A stretch of 64,000 nt of DNA, from NCBI RefSeq assembly GCF_003143555.1, contig NZ_CP029347.1, forward strand, positions 744,001 to 808,000, read 5' to 3'. Source of the DNA: Saliniradius amylolyticus. Its GTDB lineage: Bacteria; Pseudomonadota; Gammaproteobacteria; Enterobacterales; Alteromonadaceae. This document shows, piece after piece, positions 1 to 9,068 of this stretch; the stretch's first letter is position 1; every line of letters begins with the position of its first letter. A program made the translations under genes and the position numbers. Under the pieces are notes generated by a model that saw only the letters and a program-made list of their open reading frames with translations, was not told the DNA's origin and did not search any database.

Positions 1-1212
1 GATGCTGAGGATGATCGCTACAGCGACGAAGAACTGGAAGCGCTGGCCAATCAGACGTTGATTGAACTGACCGAAGCAGAAAAGGAAAGTATTTTAGAGT
101 TTAAAGATGCAACCTATTTCTCCCGCAAGCGTATGCTGGCCCCAGTCATTGCCAAGCTCAGAGAACAGGCAAGGCTAGGTGAGCCTCTCCAACTGGTTGA
201 GATTGTGGGAGAGGTTAAGGTGCCCGGCGTTTACCCGCTGCCAGTTAATGGCTCTATAGTCGATCTGGTAAAGGCCGCCGGAGGCTTAACCGAGTCGTCC
301 TATGAAACAAATTCGGAAATTACCCGGACGGTACTAAATCAGGACGGCCAGGCAGATGTAAAACACATAAACTTCAATCTCGGCAAGGTATTAGCCGGGA
401 ACCAAAAAGACATAGAGCTTGTCAGTCGTGATCGGATTAACATTTTTACGATTCCGGACTGGCAAGAAAACCTTACCGTAGAGGTTAGAGGCGAGGTTAA
501 ATTCCCCGGCGAGTATACGATTCGTCGCGGTGAAACCATGACCGACTTGTTGACGCGTGTCGGAGGGTTGACCAACTACGCTGACCCAAAGGCCGCAATC
601 TTTACCCGGGAAGACTTGAAGGAACAGGAGAAGGAAAACCTCATCAAACTCACCGAAGAGCTGCGCAAGCAAATCGCTTCGGAAAGCTTGCGCAAACAGG
701 CCGGTGCGGGCGAGATGGTCAGTTACGATGAGGCCAAAAAGTTACTGCGAGATTTAACCCGGGTTGAGGCTGTGGGACGTTTGGTTATTGACCTACCGGG
801 TATTATTCAGGGAAGTGATGAGAAAGACGTTATCTTAGAGGATGGAGACACCCTGTATGTACCAGGCGAAAGTCAGTCAGTCAGCGTAATTGGTGAGGTT
901 TATGTTCCCACGTCGCACCTGTACAGTCAGAATGTCTCTTATGAGGATTACATTAACAAAAGCGGTGGTTACAAGGAGCTGGCCGCACAGGAGCGGACGT
1001 ACATTATTCGTGCCGATGGCTCAGTGGTGGTGCCCGGACGTGATGGCGGCTTCTGGTTTTCAGGCGGGGCCGGAGATAGCCAGATTCAGCCGGGGGACAC
1101 CATTGTGGTACCCTTTGACTCCAGTCATATGGATAACCTGACATTATGGTCCAGCGCGACCCAAATTGTTTATCAGATCGCAGTGTCTATCGCGGCGATT
1201 GGAAGTATATAG
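1..1212 (+). CDS. SLBB-domain polysaccharide export protein (Wza-like), 5'-partial
   Basis: The reading frame is open to the left edge, so the true start lies outside the window; the TTG at 58 is only an internal codon. At least three SLBB-type beta-grasp repeats are visible, each recognisable from phrases such as VEIVGEVKVPGVYPL, VEVRGEVKFPGEYTI and VSVIGEVYVPTS. The extreme C-terminus is a hydrophobic stretch like the amphipathic helix that closes the Wza outer-membrane pore. Family knowledge: such proteins form outer-membrane export channels for capsule or exopolysaccharide. It is followed 8 bases later by the T2SS-like operon, so it may be its first gene. It could serve the polysaccharide locus downstream or the anchoring of the S-layer-like protein. 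No polysaccharide-export domain is visible, but it may lie upstream. Confidence 0.8.
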   Translation, partial: DAEDDRYSDEELEALANQTLIELTEAEKESILEFKDATYFSRKRMLAPVIAKLREQARLGEPLQLVEIVGEVKVPGVYPLPVNGSIVDLVKAAGGLTESSYETNSEITRTVLNQDGQADVKHINFNLGKVLAGNQKDIELVSRDRINIFTIPDWQENLTVEVRGEVKFPGEYTIRRGETMTDLLTRVGGLTNYADPKAAIFTREDLKEQEKENLIKLTEELRKQIASESLRKQAGAGEMVSYDEAKKLLRDLTRVEAVGRLVIDLPGIIQGSDEKDVILEDGDTLYVPGESQSVSVIGEVYVPTSHLYSQNVSYEDYINKSGGYKELAAQERTYIIRADGSVVVPGRDGGFWFSGGAGDSQIQPGDTIVVPFDSSHMDNLTLWSSATQIVYQIAVSIAAIGSI

Positions 1213-1220
1213 AGGTAGAT

Positions 1221-1646
1221 ATGTTACTAAAACAGCGTCGTGAGAGCGTTAAAACTCAAAGTGGCTTTACATTGGTAGAGCTGCTGATTGTTATTGTTAT
1301 TATTGGGTTGCTTGGTTCATTGGTTGCGCCTGAGATGTTTTCAAAGGTCGGCTCATCCAAGCAGAGTACCGCCAAGGCTCAGATGCAGATGTTGGAGACA
1401 TCACTGGACACCTATTATCTGGATATCGGTCAATACCCAGAGAGTCTGGATGAGCTATGGCAAAGTGATAAAGAAGGCTGGGACGGTCCTTATGTGCGTA
1501 AACAGGTTCCTAATGACCCTTGGGGAAACCCATACATCCTTGAAGTGCCAGGACCCAATGGTATGGCCTATCAAATCCGGTCGCTGGGCAAAGACGGCCG
1601 GGTTGGTGGTGAAGATGAAAATGCGGACATAGAAGTGGGCCGATGA
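1221..1646 (+). CDS. gspG: Major pseudopilin, GspG-like
   Basis: A 141-residue type II secretion major pseudopilin. Start chosen at ATG 1221, behind AGAGG, rather than further upstream, because this leaves a short leader before the prepilin peptidase site (cleavage after Gly15, then FTLVE with Glu at +5). A hydrophobic helix follows. The C-terminal part has the calcium-site region typical of GspG (GKDGRVGGEDENADIE). It should polymerise into the periplasmic pseudopilus that pushes substrate through the secretin. No prepilin peptidase is present in the window, so a PilD elsewhere is presumably shared. Its stop overlaps the start of the ATPase gene by four bases. Confidence 0.92.
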   Translation: MLLKQRRESVKTQSGFTLVELLIVIVIIGLLGSLVAPEMFSKVGSSKQSTAKAQMQMLETSLDTYYLDIGQYPESLDELWQSDKEGWDGPYVRKQVPNDPWGNPYILEVPGPNGMAYQIRSLGKDGRVGGEDENADIEVGR

Positions 1647-3298
1647 GTCTGGAAACGATATTACAAGTTCACTTTGGCGTTTCTGGCATTGACCTGGAAA
1701 AAGCTAAGGCCTATCAAGCCAAGCATGGGGGACGACTTGAGAAAATCCTGGTCAATATAGGCAGTATTTCTCAAGAGCAGCTGGTCGATATTTATGCGCA
1801 TTTATTAGGCGCCCAGATCCTCTCTGAAGAGGACCTGGAACATCAGCAGTCTCAAACGGATTTGCCGGAGAGTCTGGTTTCCCAGTTCATTGATCTCGGT
1901 TGGGTTCCTCATTCAAAAGAGCATGAGCAGTATCGCTTTGTTACCAACGACCCTCTGTGCTGGGAGGCGAATCAGCTCGCGTTGCTGAAGGGGATTACGG
2001 CCAAGCCTCTTCTGGCCCGAAAAGCCGTCGTTGATGCGCTGGCGGCGAGCATTAAGTCTCAGCAAACTGACAGCAGCACTGATTCGGTGCTGTCTGAACT
2101 TGAAGAAGATAAGCTAAGAGAGCTTGCGACAGAAGCGCCCACGGTGAATCTTCTTAACGGGCTGATTGCCAAAGGGGTAAGTTTAGGCGCCTCTGATATG
2201 CACATCGAGCCTGAAAAAGGGAAGTTCCGGGTTCGCTATCGAGTGGATGGGGTGTTAAAAAAAGAAAGTTACCTGCCAGCAACATTGCAAATGGCGGTGC
2301 TTTCCAGAATTAAGATCCTCGCCAATATGGATATCGCCGAGAAGCGCCGTCCTCAGGACGGAAAAATAGAAACCAAGATATCGAATACCGAGTTGGATAT
2401 TCGGGTCTCCTCGCTTCCGCTGAGCCAGGGGGAAAGTATTGTGATGCGTTTTCTTAAGAAAGACGCCATCACTTACGATATGAACGTATTGGGTATTACT
2501 CCGGATTTACGAGCAAGGATTGAGGAAGACTTGCAGACCACCGCCGGGGTTATCTTACTGACTGGCCCGACGGGCAGTGGTAAAACAACCAGTTTGTATA
2601 CCTTTTTGCATGAGCTTAACCGCGAAGAGGTGAAAATTATCACACTGGAAGACCCGGTTGAGTATCAACTTCCAGGGATTAATCAGGTGCAAGTGAATGC
2701 GGAAATCGGCTTCGATTTTGCCGCGGGATTGAGAAGTATTGTTCGACAGGATCCAGACATCATTATGTTGGGTGAGATCAGGGACAAAATCACGGCACAA
2801 ATTGCTATGCAGTCGGCACTCACCGGGCATTTGGTTTTCAGTACCGTTCACACCAATGACGCGCCGAGCGCTTATACACGTTTGATTGACCTAGGCGTTG
2901 AAGAGTTTTTGCTCAACGCGGCCATCGTGTCAGTGATCGCTCAGCGGCTAGTGCGCAAAGTCTGCTCTCACTGCAGTGAGCCTGTTGCTTTGGAAGCATT
3001 GCCGTTGGCTGATCGAGTTCGGGCAATCATCGAAGACTTTCAGGTCGAGTCTCCTAACCTTGTTGCTGCAAGAGGGTGTGAAGAATGCGGACACACGGGC
3101 TACAAGGGACGTTTGGCGATCTTGGAATATATGCGCTGCGATGATGACATCCGCAATCTTAATAAAGACGATTACTTTATCCCCAAGGCAAGAGAGATAA
3201 ATAAAAAACAGGGTGGAAGGACACTCATGGAAGATGGCCTGTTAAAGGCGCTGAGGGGGGAAACTACCGTTGAAGAAGTTCTCAGGGTTTGTGCCTGA
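1643..3298 (+). CDS. gspE: Type II secretion ATPase GspE-like
   Basis: A 551-residue secretion ATPase. An N-terminal GspE/PilB-type domain covers about residues 1-140. The ATPase core carries the Walker A motif GPTGSGKTT near residues 308-316, an Asp box around LEDPVEY, the Walker B-like IIMLGEIRD near 373-381 and the His box TVHTND near 401-406. Two CxxC pairs (near 441/444 and 479/482) form the zinc-binding tetracysteine motif usual for GspE and PilB. It powers pseudopilus assembly from the cytoplasmic face. ATG 1643 overlaps the previous stop, implying translational coupling. PilB is the main alternative, but the adjoining pseudopilins favour GspE. Confidence 0.93.
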   Translation: MSLETILQVHFGVSGIDLEKAKAYQAKHGGRLEKILVNIGSISQEQLVDIYAHLLGAQILSEEDLEHQQSQTDLPESLVSQFIDLGWVPHSKEHEQYRFVTNDPLCWEANQLALLKGITAKPLLARKAVVDALAASIKSQQTDSSTDSVLSELEEDKLRELATEAPTVNLLNGLIAKGVSLGASDMHIEPEKGKFRVRYRVDGVLKKESYLPATLQMAVLSRIKILANMDIAEKRRPQDGKIETKISNTELDIRVSSLPLSQGESIVMRFLKKDAITYDMNVLGITPDLRARIEEDLQTTAGVILLTGPTGSGKTTSLYTFLHELNREEVKIITLEDPVEYQLPGINQVQVNAEIGFDFAAGLRSIVRQDPDIIMLGEIRDKITAQIAMQSALTGHLVFSTVHTNDAPSAYTRLIDLGVEEFLLNAAIVSVIAQRLVRKVCSHCSEPVALEALPLADRVRAIIEDFQVESPNLVAARGCEECGHTGYKGRLAILEYMRCDDDIRNLNKDDYFIPKAREINKKQGGRTLMEDGLLKALRGETTVEEVLRVCA

Positions 3299-4503
3299 TG
3301 CCAATGTTTAAATATACAGCTTATGATGAGGCGGGCGTTAAGCAGCATGATCAGATTCAGGCCTCCAACGTTGAGGATGCAAAACGAGAGTTAGTAAAGC
3401 AAGGCCGTCATGTTATTCAGATCAAGGAGTTATCGTCGCGAGCGGGACAGAGTTGGCGGCTATCAGAAGAAAAGGTGAGCCTTGAAGACCTTGAGTTTCT
3501 AACCTCTGAGCTGTCTATTCTTTTAAGTAGCGGTGTCAAAATTGATAAGGCACTGGCTATTATTAGCAAGAACAAGGGAGAAGGTCAGCTTCAGCGCCTG
3601 GTGGGCGAGATTCATACTAGCCTAAAAAAAGGAGAGAGTCTGGCAGTCGCCTTTTCAAAGCAGAAGAAGGTATTTGATGCTCTGTATATCAACCTGATTC
3701 GTATCGGAGAGGCGACAGGGAAACTGCCAGAGGTGTTTGATGGTCTGTCCCGGGATTTGAAGTTCCGGCGGGAGTTACGCTCGAAGGTGATTCAGTCGGT
3801 GACTTACCCCGCGGTTATTATGGCTGTTTGTGTTCTTTGCATCATCTTTGTGTTTAATTACATTGTGCCTCAAATGGGCAGTATTTTTACCGACGCCGAT
3901 GATATTCCCGTATATACCGCTTTCCTTCTTGCAACCAGTGACTGGATGCAAAACTATCAGTGGTTTTTGTATGCAGCGATACTGGCTGGGGCAGCAGCCC
4001 TATATATTTCCAGAGACAATCCGGAGTTAAAGAATAAGCTGGCGGACCTCTCAATGAGAGCGCCTCTGTTGTCATCAGTAGTCATCCAGGTTGAGCGTAT
4101 CCGTTTTAGCTCCGCTATGTCGCTGATGCTAAGTGCCGGGGTGAAGGTTGACGATGCTATCGGTTATGCAGCAGACAGTATCAAAAACCCACTCGTCAGT
4201 AAGAGTCTGAGAGCGGCGAGGGATAAGGTCAAAAAAGGCGCTTCTATCACCTCTGCACTCACTGCAACGCCTATCTATGATGCTTTTTATCTTTCTTTGC
4301 TGGAGGTGGGTGAAGAAAGTGGTCGTATGGATACCGTCTTTAATGACATTGCCAGCCGCTCAAAAGTGAAGTTTGAGAACTGGACCGAAAAGCTCACCAC
4401 CATTCTGGAACCCCTGCTTATTCTGGTTATGGGCGGCATTGTCGGCAGTGTCGTTGTCACCATGCTTCTCAGTGTCGTATCTGTCAATGATGTCGGCTTA
4501 TAG
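3298..4503 (+). CDS. gspF: Inner-membrane platform protein GspF-like
   Basis: A 401-residue member of the GspF/PilC family: two repeated cytoplasmic helical domains (about 60-180 and 265-370), a membrane pair around 170-240 and a C-terminal membrane helix ending in VVVTMLLSVVSVND. The N-terminal FKYTAYDEAG is the usual family opening. Start taken at ATG 3298, which shares one base with the gspE stop; a second ATG at 3304 is also possible. The protein links the ATPase to the growing pseudopilus in the inner membrane. Confidence 0.92.
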   Translation: MPMFKYTAYDEAGVKQHDQIQASNVEDAKRELVKQGRHVIQIKELSSRAGQSWRLSEEKVSLEDLEFLTSELSILLSSGVKIDKALAIISKNKGEGQLQRLVGEIHTSLKKGESLAVAFSKQKKVFDALYINLIRIGEATGKLPEVFDGLSRDLKFRRELRSKVIQSVTYPAVIMAVCVLCIIFVFNYIVPQMGSIFTDADDIPVYTAFLLATSDWMQNYQWFLYAAILAGAAALYISRDNPELKNKLADLSMRAPLLSSVVIQVERIRFSSAMSLMLSAGVKVDDAIGYAADSIKNPLVSKSLRAARDKVKKGASITSALTATPIYDAFYLSLLEVGEESGRMDTVFNDIASRSKVKFENWTEKLTTILEPLLILVMGGIVGSVVVTMLLSVVSVNDVGL

Positions 4504-4891
4504 GACATCCAAAGGCTTCACGCTTATTGAGTTATTGGTCGTCATTACCATTATGATGACGGTTGTATCTCTGGTGGGTGGGCTGAGCATTGATATGTTG
4601 AGTAAGTATCGCAAGAAGGCTGAAGAGAAGCGCCTAGTCACTATCTTAAGCCAACTGAGTGAATCAGCTATGATTCGTCAGGAGGGGATGGACGTAAACT
4701 TGAATCAAGCTCAACTTACGGCCTCTTTTCAAGAAGGGCAACAGGAGTACTACCGCCACACCTTTGAGTTCATCCGTTTTAACCAACAGCGTATCCGAAT
4801 TAACAGCCAGGGCTTGCCCTCGTTAACCACCATAAACTATCAGTTTGATGGCAGTCGCGAGACTCTTAATGTCGGGAAGGCATTGTTATGA
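4487..4891 (+). CDS. gspH: Minor pseudopilin, GspH-like
   Basis: About 134 residues. Tandem ATG codons at 4487/4490 lie inside the end of gspF and give a leader of ten residues ending in Gly, followed by FTLIELLVV with Glu at +5, the prepilin peptidase signature. The rest of the protein is short and weakly conserved, as usual for GspH. Its place between gspF and two further pseudopilin genes supports the H assignment more than the sequence does. It is expected to sit near the tip of the pseudopilus. Confidence 0.75.
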   Translation: MMSAYRTSKGFTLIELLVVITIMMTVVSLVGGLSIDMLSKYRKKAEEKRLVTILSQLSESAMIRQEGMDVNLNQAQLTASFQEGQQEYYRHTFEFIRFNQQRIRINSQGLPSLTTINYQFDGSRETLNVGKALL

Positions 4892-5304
4892 AAAGGCAAA
4901 GTGGCTTTACCCTGTTAGAAGTGTTGATTGCAGGTGTCATCCTGTTTGCCGCTATTGCCAGCGCGTCCCTGATTTATTCGTCGTCAGTGGATAACAGCGT
5001 GAGAGCCACTCGTTCCGTCAGAATGTCGGGTGTGGTCATGGGACTCGTGGAGAATATTAAGCAGGAGCTAAGGGCCACGAGTGGACTGAGAGAGTTAAGC
5101 GGAGAGGGTGAGCAGGCTGGAGTTGGTTATTCCTGGCGGGCTGAGGTGATAGAGCAAAGTAAGCCTGTGGCAGTCTTCTCAAAAGAAGATGAAGGATTTA
5201 CTCAACTTAATAAAAAGATCTTCCTATGGCGCGTCGACCTTAATCTCTCATTGCAGGAAAAGACGGAGCTATACCAGTTTGTTGTGTCCGGATGGGAGGC
5301 CTGA
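4888..5304 (+). CDS. gspI: Minor pseudopilin, GspI-like
   Basis: A 138-residue pseudopilin with a six-residue leader (MKRQSG) and FTLLEVLIAGVILFAAIAS, the class III signal plus helix. The FTLLEVL(I/V)A start is the most typical I-subunit opening. ATG 4888 overlaps the preceding stop by four bases. GspI is the core of the I-J-K tip complex, and the two following genes fit J and K. Confidence 0.8.
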   Translation: MKRQSGFTLLEVLIAGVILFAAIASASLIYSSSVDNSVRATRSVRMSGVVMGLVENIKQELRATSGLRELSGEGEQAGVGYSWRAEVIEQSKPVAVFSKEDEGFTQLNKKIFLWRVDLNLSLQEKTELYQFVVSGWEA

Positions 5305-5993
5305 TGAATAGAAATCAAGGTTTTTCATTGGTTGAGTTGCTGGTTTCTTTGACACTCCTGTCTTTAATCGTGTTTACCGGAACACTGGCTTATCAGACCT
5401 TTTCTGATTATTGGGCCCGAGAGAAAACAGGCTTCAAAGATGCATATAAGCTAGCTAGGGGGGCCAGCCTGCTGCATACCACTCTGGAAGACATTAAACC
5501 CTACCTGGTGGTCGAAAATAAGCAGCCTTATTTTTATTTTGAAGGCGGCGAAACGGTGTTGCGGGCGATTCGCCAGCAGGCCGTAACGGCAGAAGGGCCT
5601 GCCTTGTTTGAGTTAATTACTAAAAGCAGCGAAACAGGCGAAGGACTGGACTTGATATATTCTGAATTACCTTTGAAGCAGAGTAATTTTCAGAATATCC
5701 AGCGGCACACCGACAACTTCAGCTATCAGTTTATTTTAATGACAGGCATACAGGATCTGAGCTTTTCTTTCTTTGGTTGGCCTCATTTTAATGATTTTGC
5801 CAATCAATACTCGCAGGATAATCGTATTGATGAACAACAGTGGTTTGGGTTTTATAGTGCTAAAGACACTTGGGTTACCCCTACTCAGGTCCGCGTTGAA
5901 GTTGTAATGATGGGAGGTAAAACACTTAAGTTGGATGTTCCCGTGGCCGCATTCCGAGACGATCTCATCGACTATTACTTAACAGGAGAGTAG
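5304..5993 (+). CDS. gspJ: Minor pseudopilin, GspJ-like
   Basis: About 229 residues. Start placed at ATG 5304, which overlaps the gspI stop by one base and has GGGAGG at a suitable distance; the upstream ATG at 5292 would place this ribosome site inside the gene. Leader MNRNQG, then FSLVELLVSLTLLSLIVFTG. Larger than H and I, as usual for J. The C-terminal part includes a beta-rich stretch with VRVEVVMMGGKTLKLDVPVA, like the J-family end. Confidence 0.8.
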   Translation: MNRNQGFSLVELLVSLTLLSLIVFTGTLAYQTFSDYWAREKTGFKDAYKLARGASLLHTTLEDIKPYLVVENKQPYFYFEGGETVLRAIRQQAVTAEGPALFELITKSSETGEGLDLIYSELPLKQSNFQNIQRHTDNFSYQFILMTGIQDLSFSFFGWPHFNDFANQYSQDNRIDEQQWFGFYSAKDTWVTPTQVRVEVVMMGGKTLKLDVPVAAFRDDLIDYYLTGE

Positions 5994-5995
5994 TT

Positions 5996-6859
5996 ATGGA
6001 TGAGAGAATACAGCAAAAGCAAGCAGGTGTTGCCTTAGTGCAGGTGCTGTTAATTACAGGCATCATACTGCTGTTAGTTATCCAATTGACGAAAGACACG
6101 CAAAGCCAACTGAGATCGGCCCAGCTATGGCAGGACAAGGTCAGTGCAGAGCTTGCGCTGAATAATGCGATAGAAAGAACCCTGTTTGATATTATGACCA
6201 AAGAGCGTGTTAAGGGCTCTGGCAGTGAGATTCAGCGTCAGTGGAATTTTTTTAGCAGCCCCTTTGAGATTGAAGTCGGTGGGGAGAAAGGTCGAGTGCA
6301 ACGCACCGTTCAACTCCGATTGCAGGATATGGCTGGGTTGGCCTCGTTGATGTATTCTCCCGACATCATTGAAAAGTTGCTCTTGCAACAATCACTGTCA
6401 CCAGCTGAGTCACGTCAGTTAATTAGCTTGCTGCAACAATGGCAGGGGGTTGAGACACCTTCGGCATCTGAGGCCAGGGGAAGCTTCCGTGGGCCGATTC
6501 AGTTTTTTGGAGAACTTGATTACATCTCTCCTGGTCTAGAGGCATTACTTGCAAAAAGGTTCGTTACCTATCTACCGGTTGACTACTTTAATCCAGGGAC
6601 GCTTCCCAAGGAGTTATTGGCACTTATCGCCCCAAATGATAGTCTTGATAACCTTTTAGCCAGACGCCTTTCTGGCAAGTTGGATGAAAGAGAATTCAGG
6701 GCATTAAGTGGCATAGACAGTATGGATAGTGTCAGCTTTTATCCCAGTGAAATGATTGCGATTAATGCGGCAGTTAACACAGGCGATTTTAGGGTCTCAA
6801 AAAATATAACCATAAAGCTGCAGCCTGACAGAGAACCCCCAATTGTATTTCTTGAGTAA
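5996..6859 (+). CDS. gspK: Minor pseudopilin, GspK-like
   Basis: A 287-residue protein with leader MDERIQQKQAG followed by VALVQVLLITGIILLLV. Position +5 is Gln rather than Glu, the hallmark of GspK, the capping pseudopilin. Length and position after J agree. The central region holds the helical insertion typical of K (LLLQQSLSPAESRQLISLL). It lies two bases after the gspJ stop and six before the next gene. Confidence 0.82.
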   Translation: MDERIQQKQAGVALVQVLLITGIILLLVIQLTKDTQSQLRSAQLWQDKVSAELALNNAIERTLFDIMTKERVKGSGSEIQRQWNFFSSPFEIEVGGEKGRVQRTVQLRLQDMAGLASLMYSPDIIEKLLLQQSLSPAESRQLISLLQQWQGVETPSASEARGSFRGPIQFFGELDYISPGLEALLAKRFVTYLPVDYFNPGTLPKELLALIAPNDSLDNLLARRLSGKLDEREFRALSGIDSMDSVSFYPSEMIAINAAVNTGDFRVSKNITIKLQPDREPPIVFLE

Positions 6860-6865
6860 CTATAG

Positions 6866-7966
6866 ATGTTAAAAAAGCTGTTTGATAAGTGGTGGAGCCG
6901 CCAGGCTTTTTTCTTAGGGAAGCGTTTATACGCCATCAGCGGCTCACGCGCTGAGGAGGCGGAGTGGCATCAACTCGAGGGAGTAACGTTTCCGCTCTTG
7001 CTGGTAGGGCGTGAACACTACTCCGAGTACGAAAAGTACTACCCAATTGCTGATAGACGAGAACTGAAGAAAGTCATTACCCACTCATTGAGTGGAACCT
7101 ATGTCTATAGTGTAGTCTCAGGCGATGAACAGGGTTTCCACGTTCGTTTTTGGGTATTCAACACCGACATTGGCCAGCGTCTTGATGATTTAATCGGGCT
7201 TTGGATGCCAGAAACCTATCTTCCTCTAAGCACAGAGTCGAATCAACTCATTACCGTTAAAAGAGCGGGCAATGAGCTGTACCGGCTTGAAGGTGACAAA
7301 CGTGGCTCAACGATTGCTGAAGGTTTGTATCAGGATGCCGCCTATTTTCTGATGGCGATAGGAGCCGAAGCTGAAGAAAGTCCCAAAGAAACGTTAACAG
7401 AGCAAGCGTATCTTTCTCGACTGAAGTGGGCTCTTGAGTCTCTCTCCGTGACAGATTTAGGGGGCTTGCTAAGGCAACAGAAATACGGTGGCAATATTGC
7501 TGGCATGGCTTCTTGGCAGAGCGTTGGGCTTGGCGCCGTGGCTGGTTTCATTTTTATGGTTGCGGGGCAGTATGCCTACGTTAAATATCGAATTAACGAC
7601 ATAGAGAACGCTATCCAGTCGACCGATGTGACGGAGACTGTCGAGATACGAAACCGGGTACGGCAAAAAACGGAGCTCGTTGAAACGCTGCAGCGGACTG
7701 GTGGCGGTTCAGATTTCAGTAATAGTATGTGGGATGTCATGCTGACATTAATGGAGCAAGAAAAATACGCTATGTTACTGGTCACCGCCGAAGGACGTCA
7801 GCTTGAGCTCAGGCTGGAAGCGGACAAAGCCACAGACGCATTGCAACTCATTAATGAACACCCTTTGGTCGCGTCAGCAGAGTTCTCAAGCTCGATTCGA
7901 GAAAGCGTCGGCAGAGAGCGGTTTAATATCAGTATGACGCTGAAGCCGGCGGAGGGAGCAGAATAA
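6866..7966 (+). CDS. GspL-like inner-membrane assembly protein (divergent)
   Basis: A 366-residue protein with a soluble N-terminal part (about 1-212), one membrane helix near 217-239 (VGLGAVAGFIFMVAGQYAYV), a coiled coil and a small periplasmic domain. This layout matches GspL, whose cytoplasmic domain recruits the ATPase. I see no clear actin-fold motif, so the call rests on topology and on the position between K and M. It is followed by a one-base overlap (TAATG) with the next gene. PilM/PilN-like proteins are a possible alternative. Confidence 0.6.
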   Translation: MLKKLFDKWWSRQAFFLGKRLYAISGSRAEEAEWHQLEGVTFPLLLVGREHYSEYEKYYPIADRRELKKVITHSLSGTYVYSVVSGDEQGFHVRFWVFNTDIGQRLDDLIGLWMPETYLPLSTESNQLITVKRAGNELYRLEGDKRGSTIAEGLYQDAAYFLMAIGAEAEESPKETLTEQAYLSRLKWALESLSVTDLGGLLRQQKYGGNIAGMASWQSVGLGAVAGFIFMVAGQYAYVKYRINDIENAIQSTDVTETVEIRNRVRQKTELVETLQRTGGGSDFSNSMWDVMLTLMEQEKYAMLLVTAEGRQLELRLEADKATDALQLINEHPLVASAEFSSSIRESVGRERFNISMTLKPAEGAE

Positions 7967-8514
7967 TGAGTCGGCAGAAGGTGATGTTATTGGTCGTAGG
8001 CTCTTTGTTGGCTATCAAGTTCGGTGTCCAGCCCCTCTTTGAGCACCTCGAAGAGGAGCAACAGTTATTACTCGACCTCTCAGAAAGACTGCAAAAAGTA
8101 GAAGAGCTGGATGCTTCACATGAAGACTATGTCGCAAGAGAGAAACAGCTGAACGCAAAGTTGGAAGAGCTGCGCGCTCGGTACCCGCAGGCACCAGAGG
8201 TAAACTTTGCCAAGCTCGACTTTCAAATGAAGTTACAAAATATTGCCGAACGCACCGGGGTGAAGCTGGATAGTGTAGAATGGGTCTCGGTAATAGACGG
8301 TCAGCCCACAAAGGCCTCCATATCTGTTCGAGTGGAGTCTCAGCTTGATCAGTTTGCCCGGTTTCATATGGCATTGCTGGAGCTGGGTGACTGGCTAATG
8401 GTGGACCGTTTGGAATTACGCATCAAAGACCAGAAAATCCGCTGGGAACAAATGGGGGAAACCTCCGGCAATGTGCTAATCGAAATGTACTTTATGCAGG
8501 GGACGATGCAGTGA
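7966..8514 (+). CDS. GspM-like/PilO-like inner-membrane protein
   Basis: A 182-residue single-pass protein: membrane helix near residues 4-20, then a long charged coiled coil (HLEEEQQLLLDLSERLQKVEE and following) and a C-terminal ferredoxin-like periplasmic domain. The topology is that of GspM or PilO, partners of GspL or PilN in the inner-membrane ring. Sequence alone would not prove the family; gene order does most of the work. It overlaps the next gene by four bases. Confidence 0.6.
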   Translation: MSRQKVMLLVVGSLLAIKFGVQPLFEHLEEEQQLLLDLSERLQKVEELDASHEDYVAREKQLNAKLEELRARYPQAPEVNFAKLDFQMKLQNIAERTGVKLDSVEWVSVIDGQPTKASISVRVESQLDQFARFHMALLELGDWLMVDRLELRIKDQKIRWEQMGETSGNVLIEMYFMQGTMQ

Positions 8515-9065
8515 GTTTGGTATTAAATTGGCGACATTGTCTATATGGAGGGCTGCTTGTTGTTGCAGTCTATGCCGTTCTGATTATCCCAACACTGCCT
8601 TCTGGTGTTACTGAGCCATCAGGCTCAGAAGCGCCTCAATGGTCTGATTTGTCTCTGGGGACAAATAGTGACGCCGTTAACTTTGAGGGGGTGCGGGAAA
8701 GGCTGAATAAACTTGCCCCGGAGAAAAAAGCAGAAGATGAAGAGCAGCAACAGTCTGCCAAGGATTCCGAATTAGATGCTCAAAAATCTAAACCCAAGGT
8801 GCTGCGGCCCAATCACGAGCATTTTGACGAAAACACACAGGTTGCCCTAGTGGGCGTCTTCTCTGCGAAGAAGAATAAACAATTTGCCGTGCTTAGAATG
8901 GAGGAGTTTGACTCTGGTCAAAGCCAGTTCGTTAAAGTTAAGCAAGGAGATGCTCTGGGTCCCTATCTGTTGACAGAGTTGGGGCAAAAACAAGTTACGC
9001 TAAGTCATCAGAATACCGATAAAGTGATCCGATTAGATATTTTTAAAATTGGAAGCAAGGAATAG
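8511..9065 (+). CDS. GspC-like/PilP-like secretin-coupling protein
   Basis: A 184-residue protein with an N-terminal membrane helix near residues 12-28, a charged, low-complexity linker (about 60-100) and a C-terminal beta domain beginning QVALVGVFSAKKNKQFAVL. The last part resembles the homology region of GspC or the PilP fold, which contacts the N0 domain of the secretin. No PDZ domain follows, so it is shorter than many GspC proteins. It directly precedes the secretin gene, separated by three bases, as C precedes D in ordinary T2SS operons. Confidence 0.6.
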   Translation: MSLVLNWRHCLYGGLLVVAVYAVLIIPTLPSGVTEPSGSEAPQWSDLSLGTNSDAVNFEGVRERLNKLAPEKKAEDEEQQQSAKDSELDAQKSKPKVLRPNHEHFDENTQVALVGVFSAKKNKQFAVLRMEEFDSGQSQFVKVKQGDALGPYLLTELGQKQVTLSHQNTDKVIRLDIFKIGSKE

Positions 9066-9068
9066 ATT

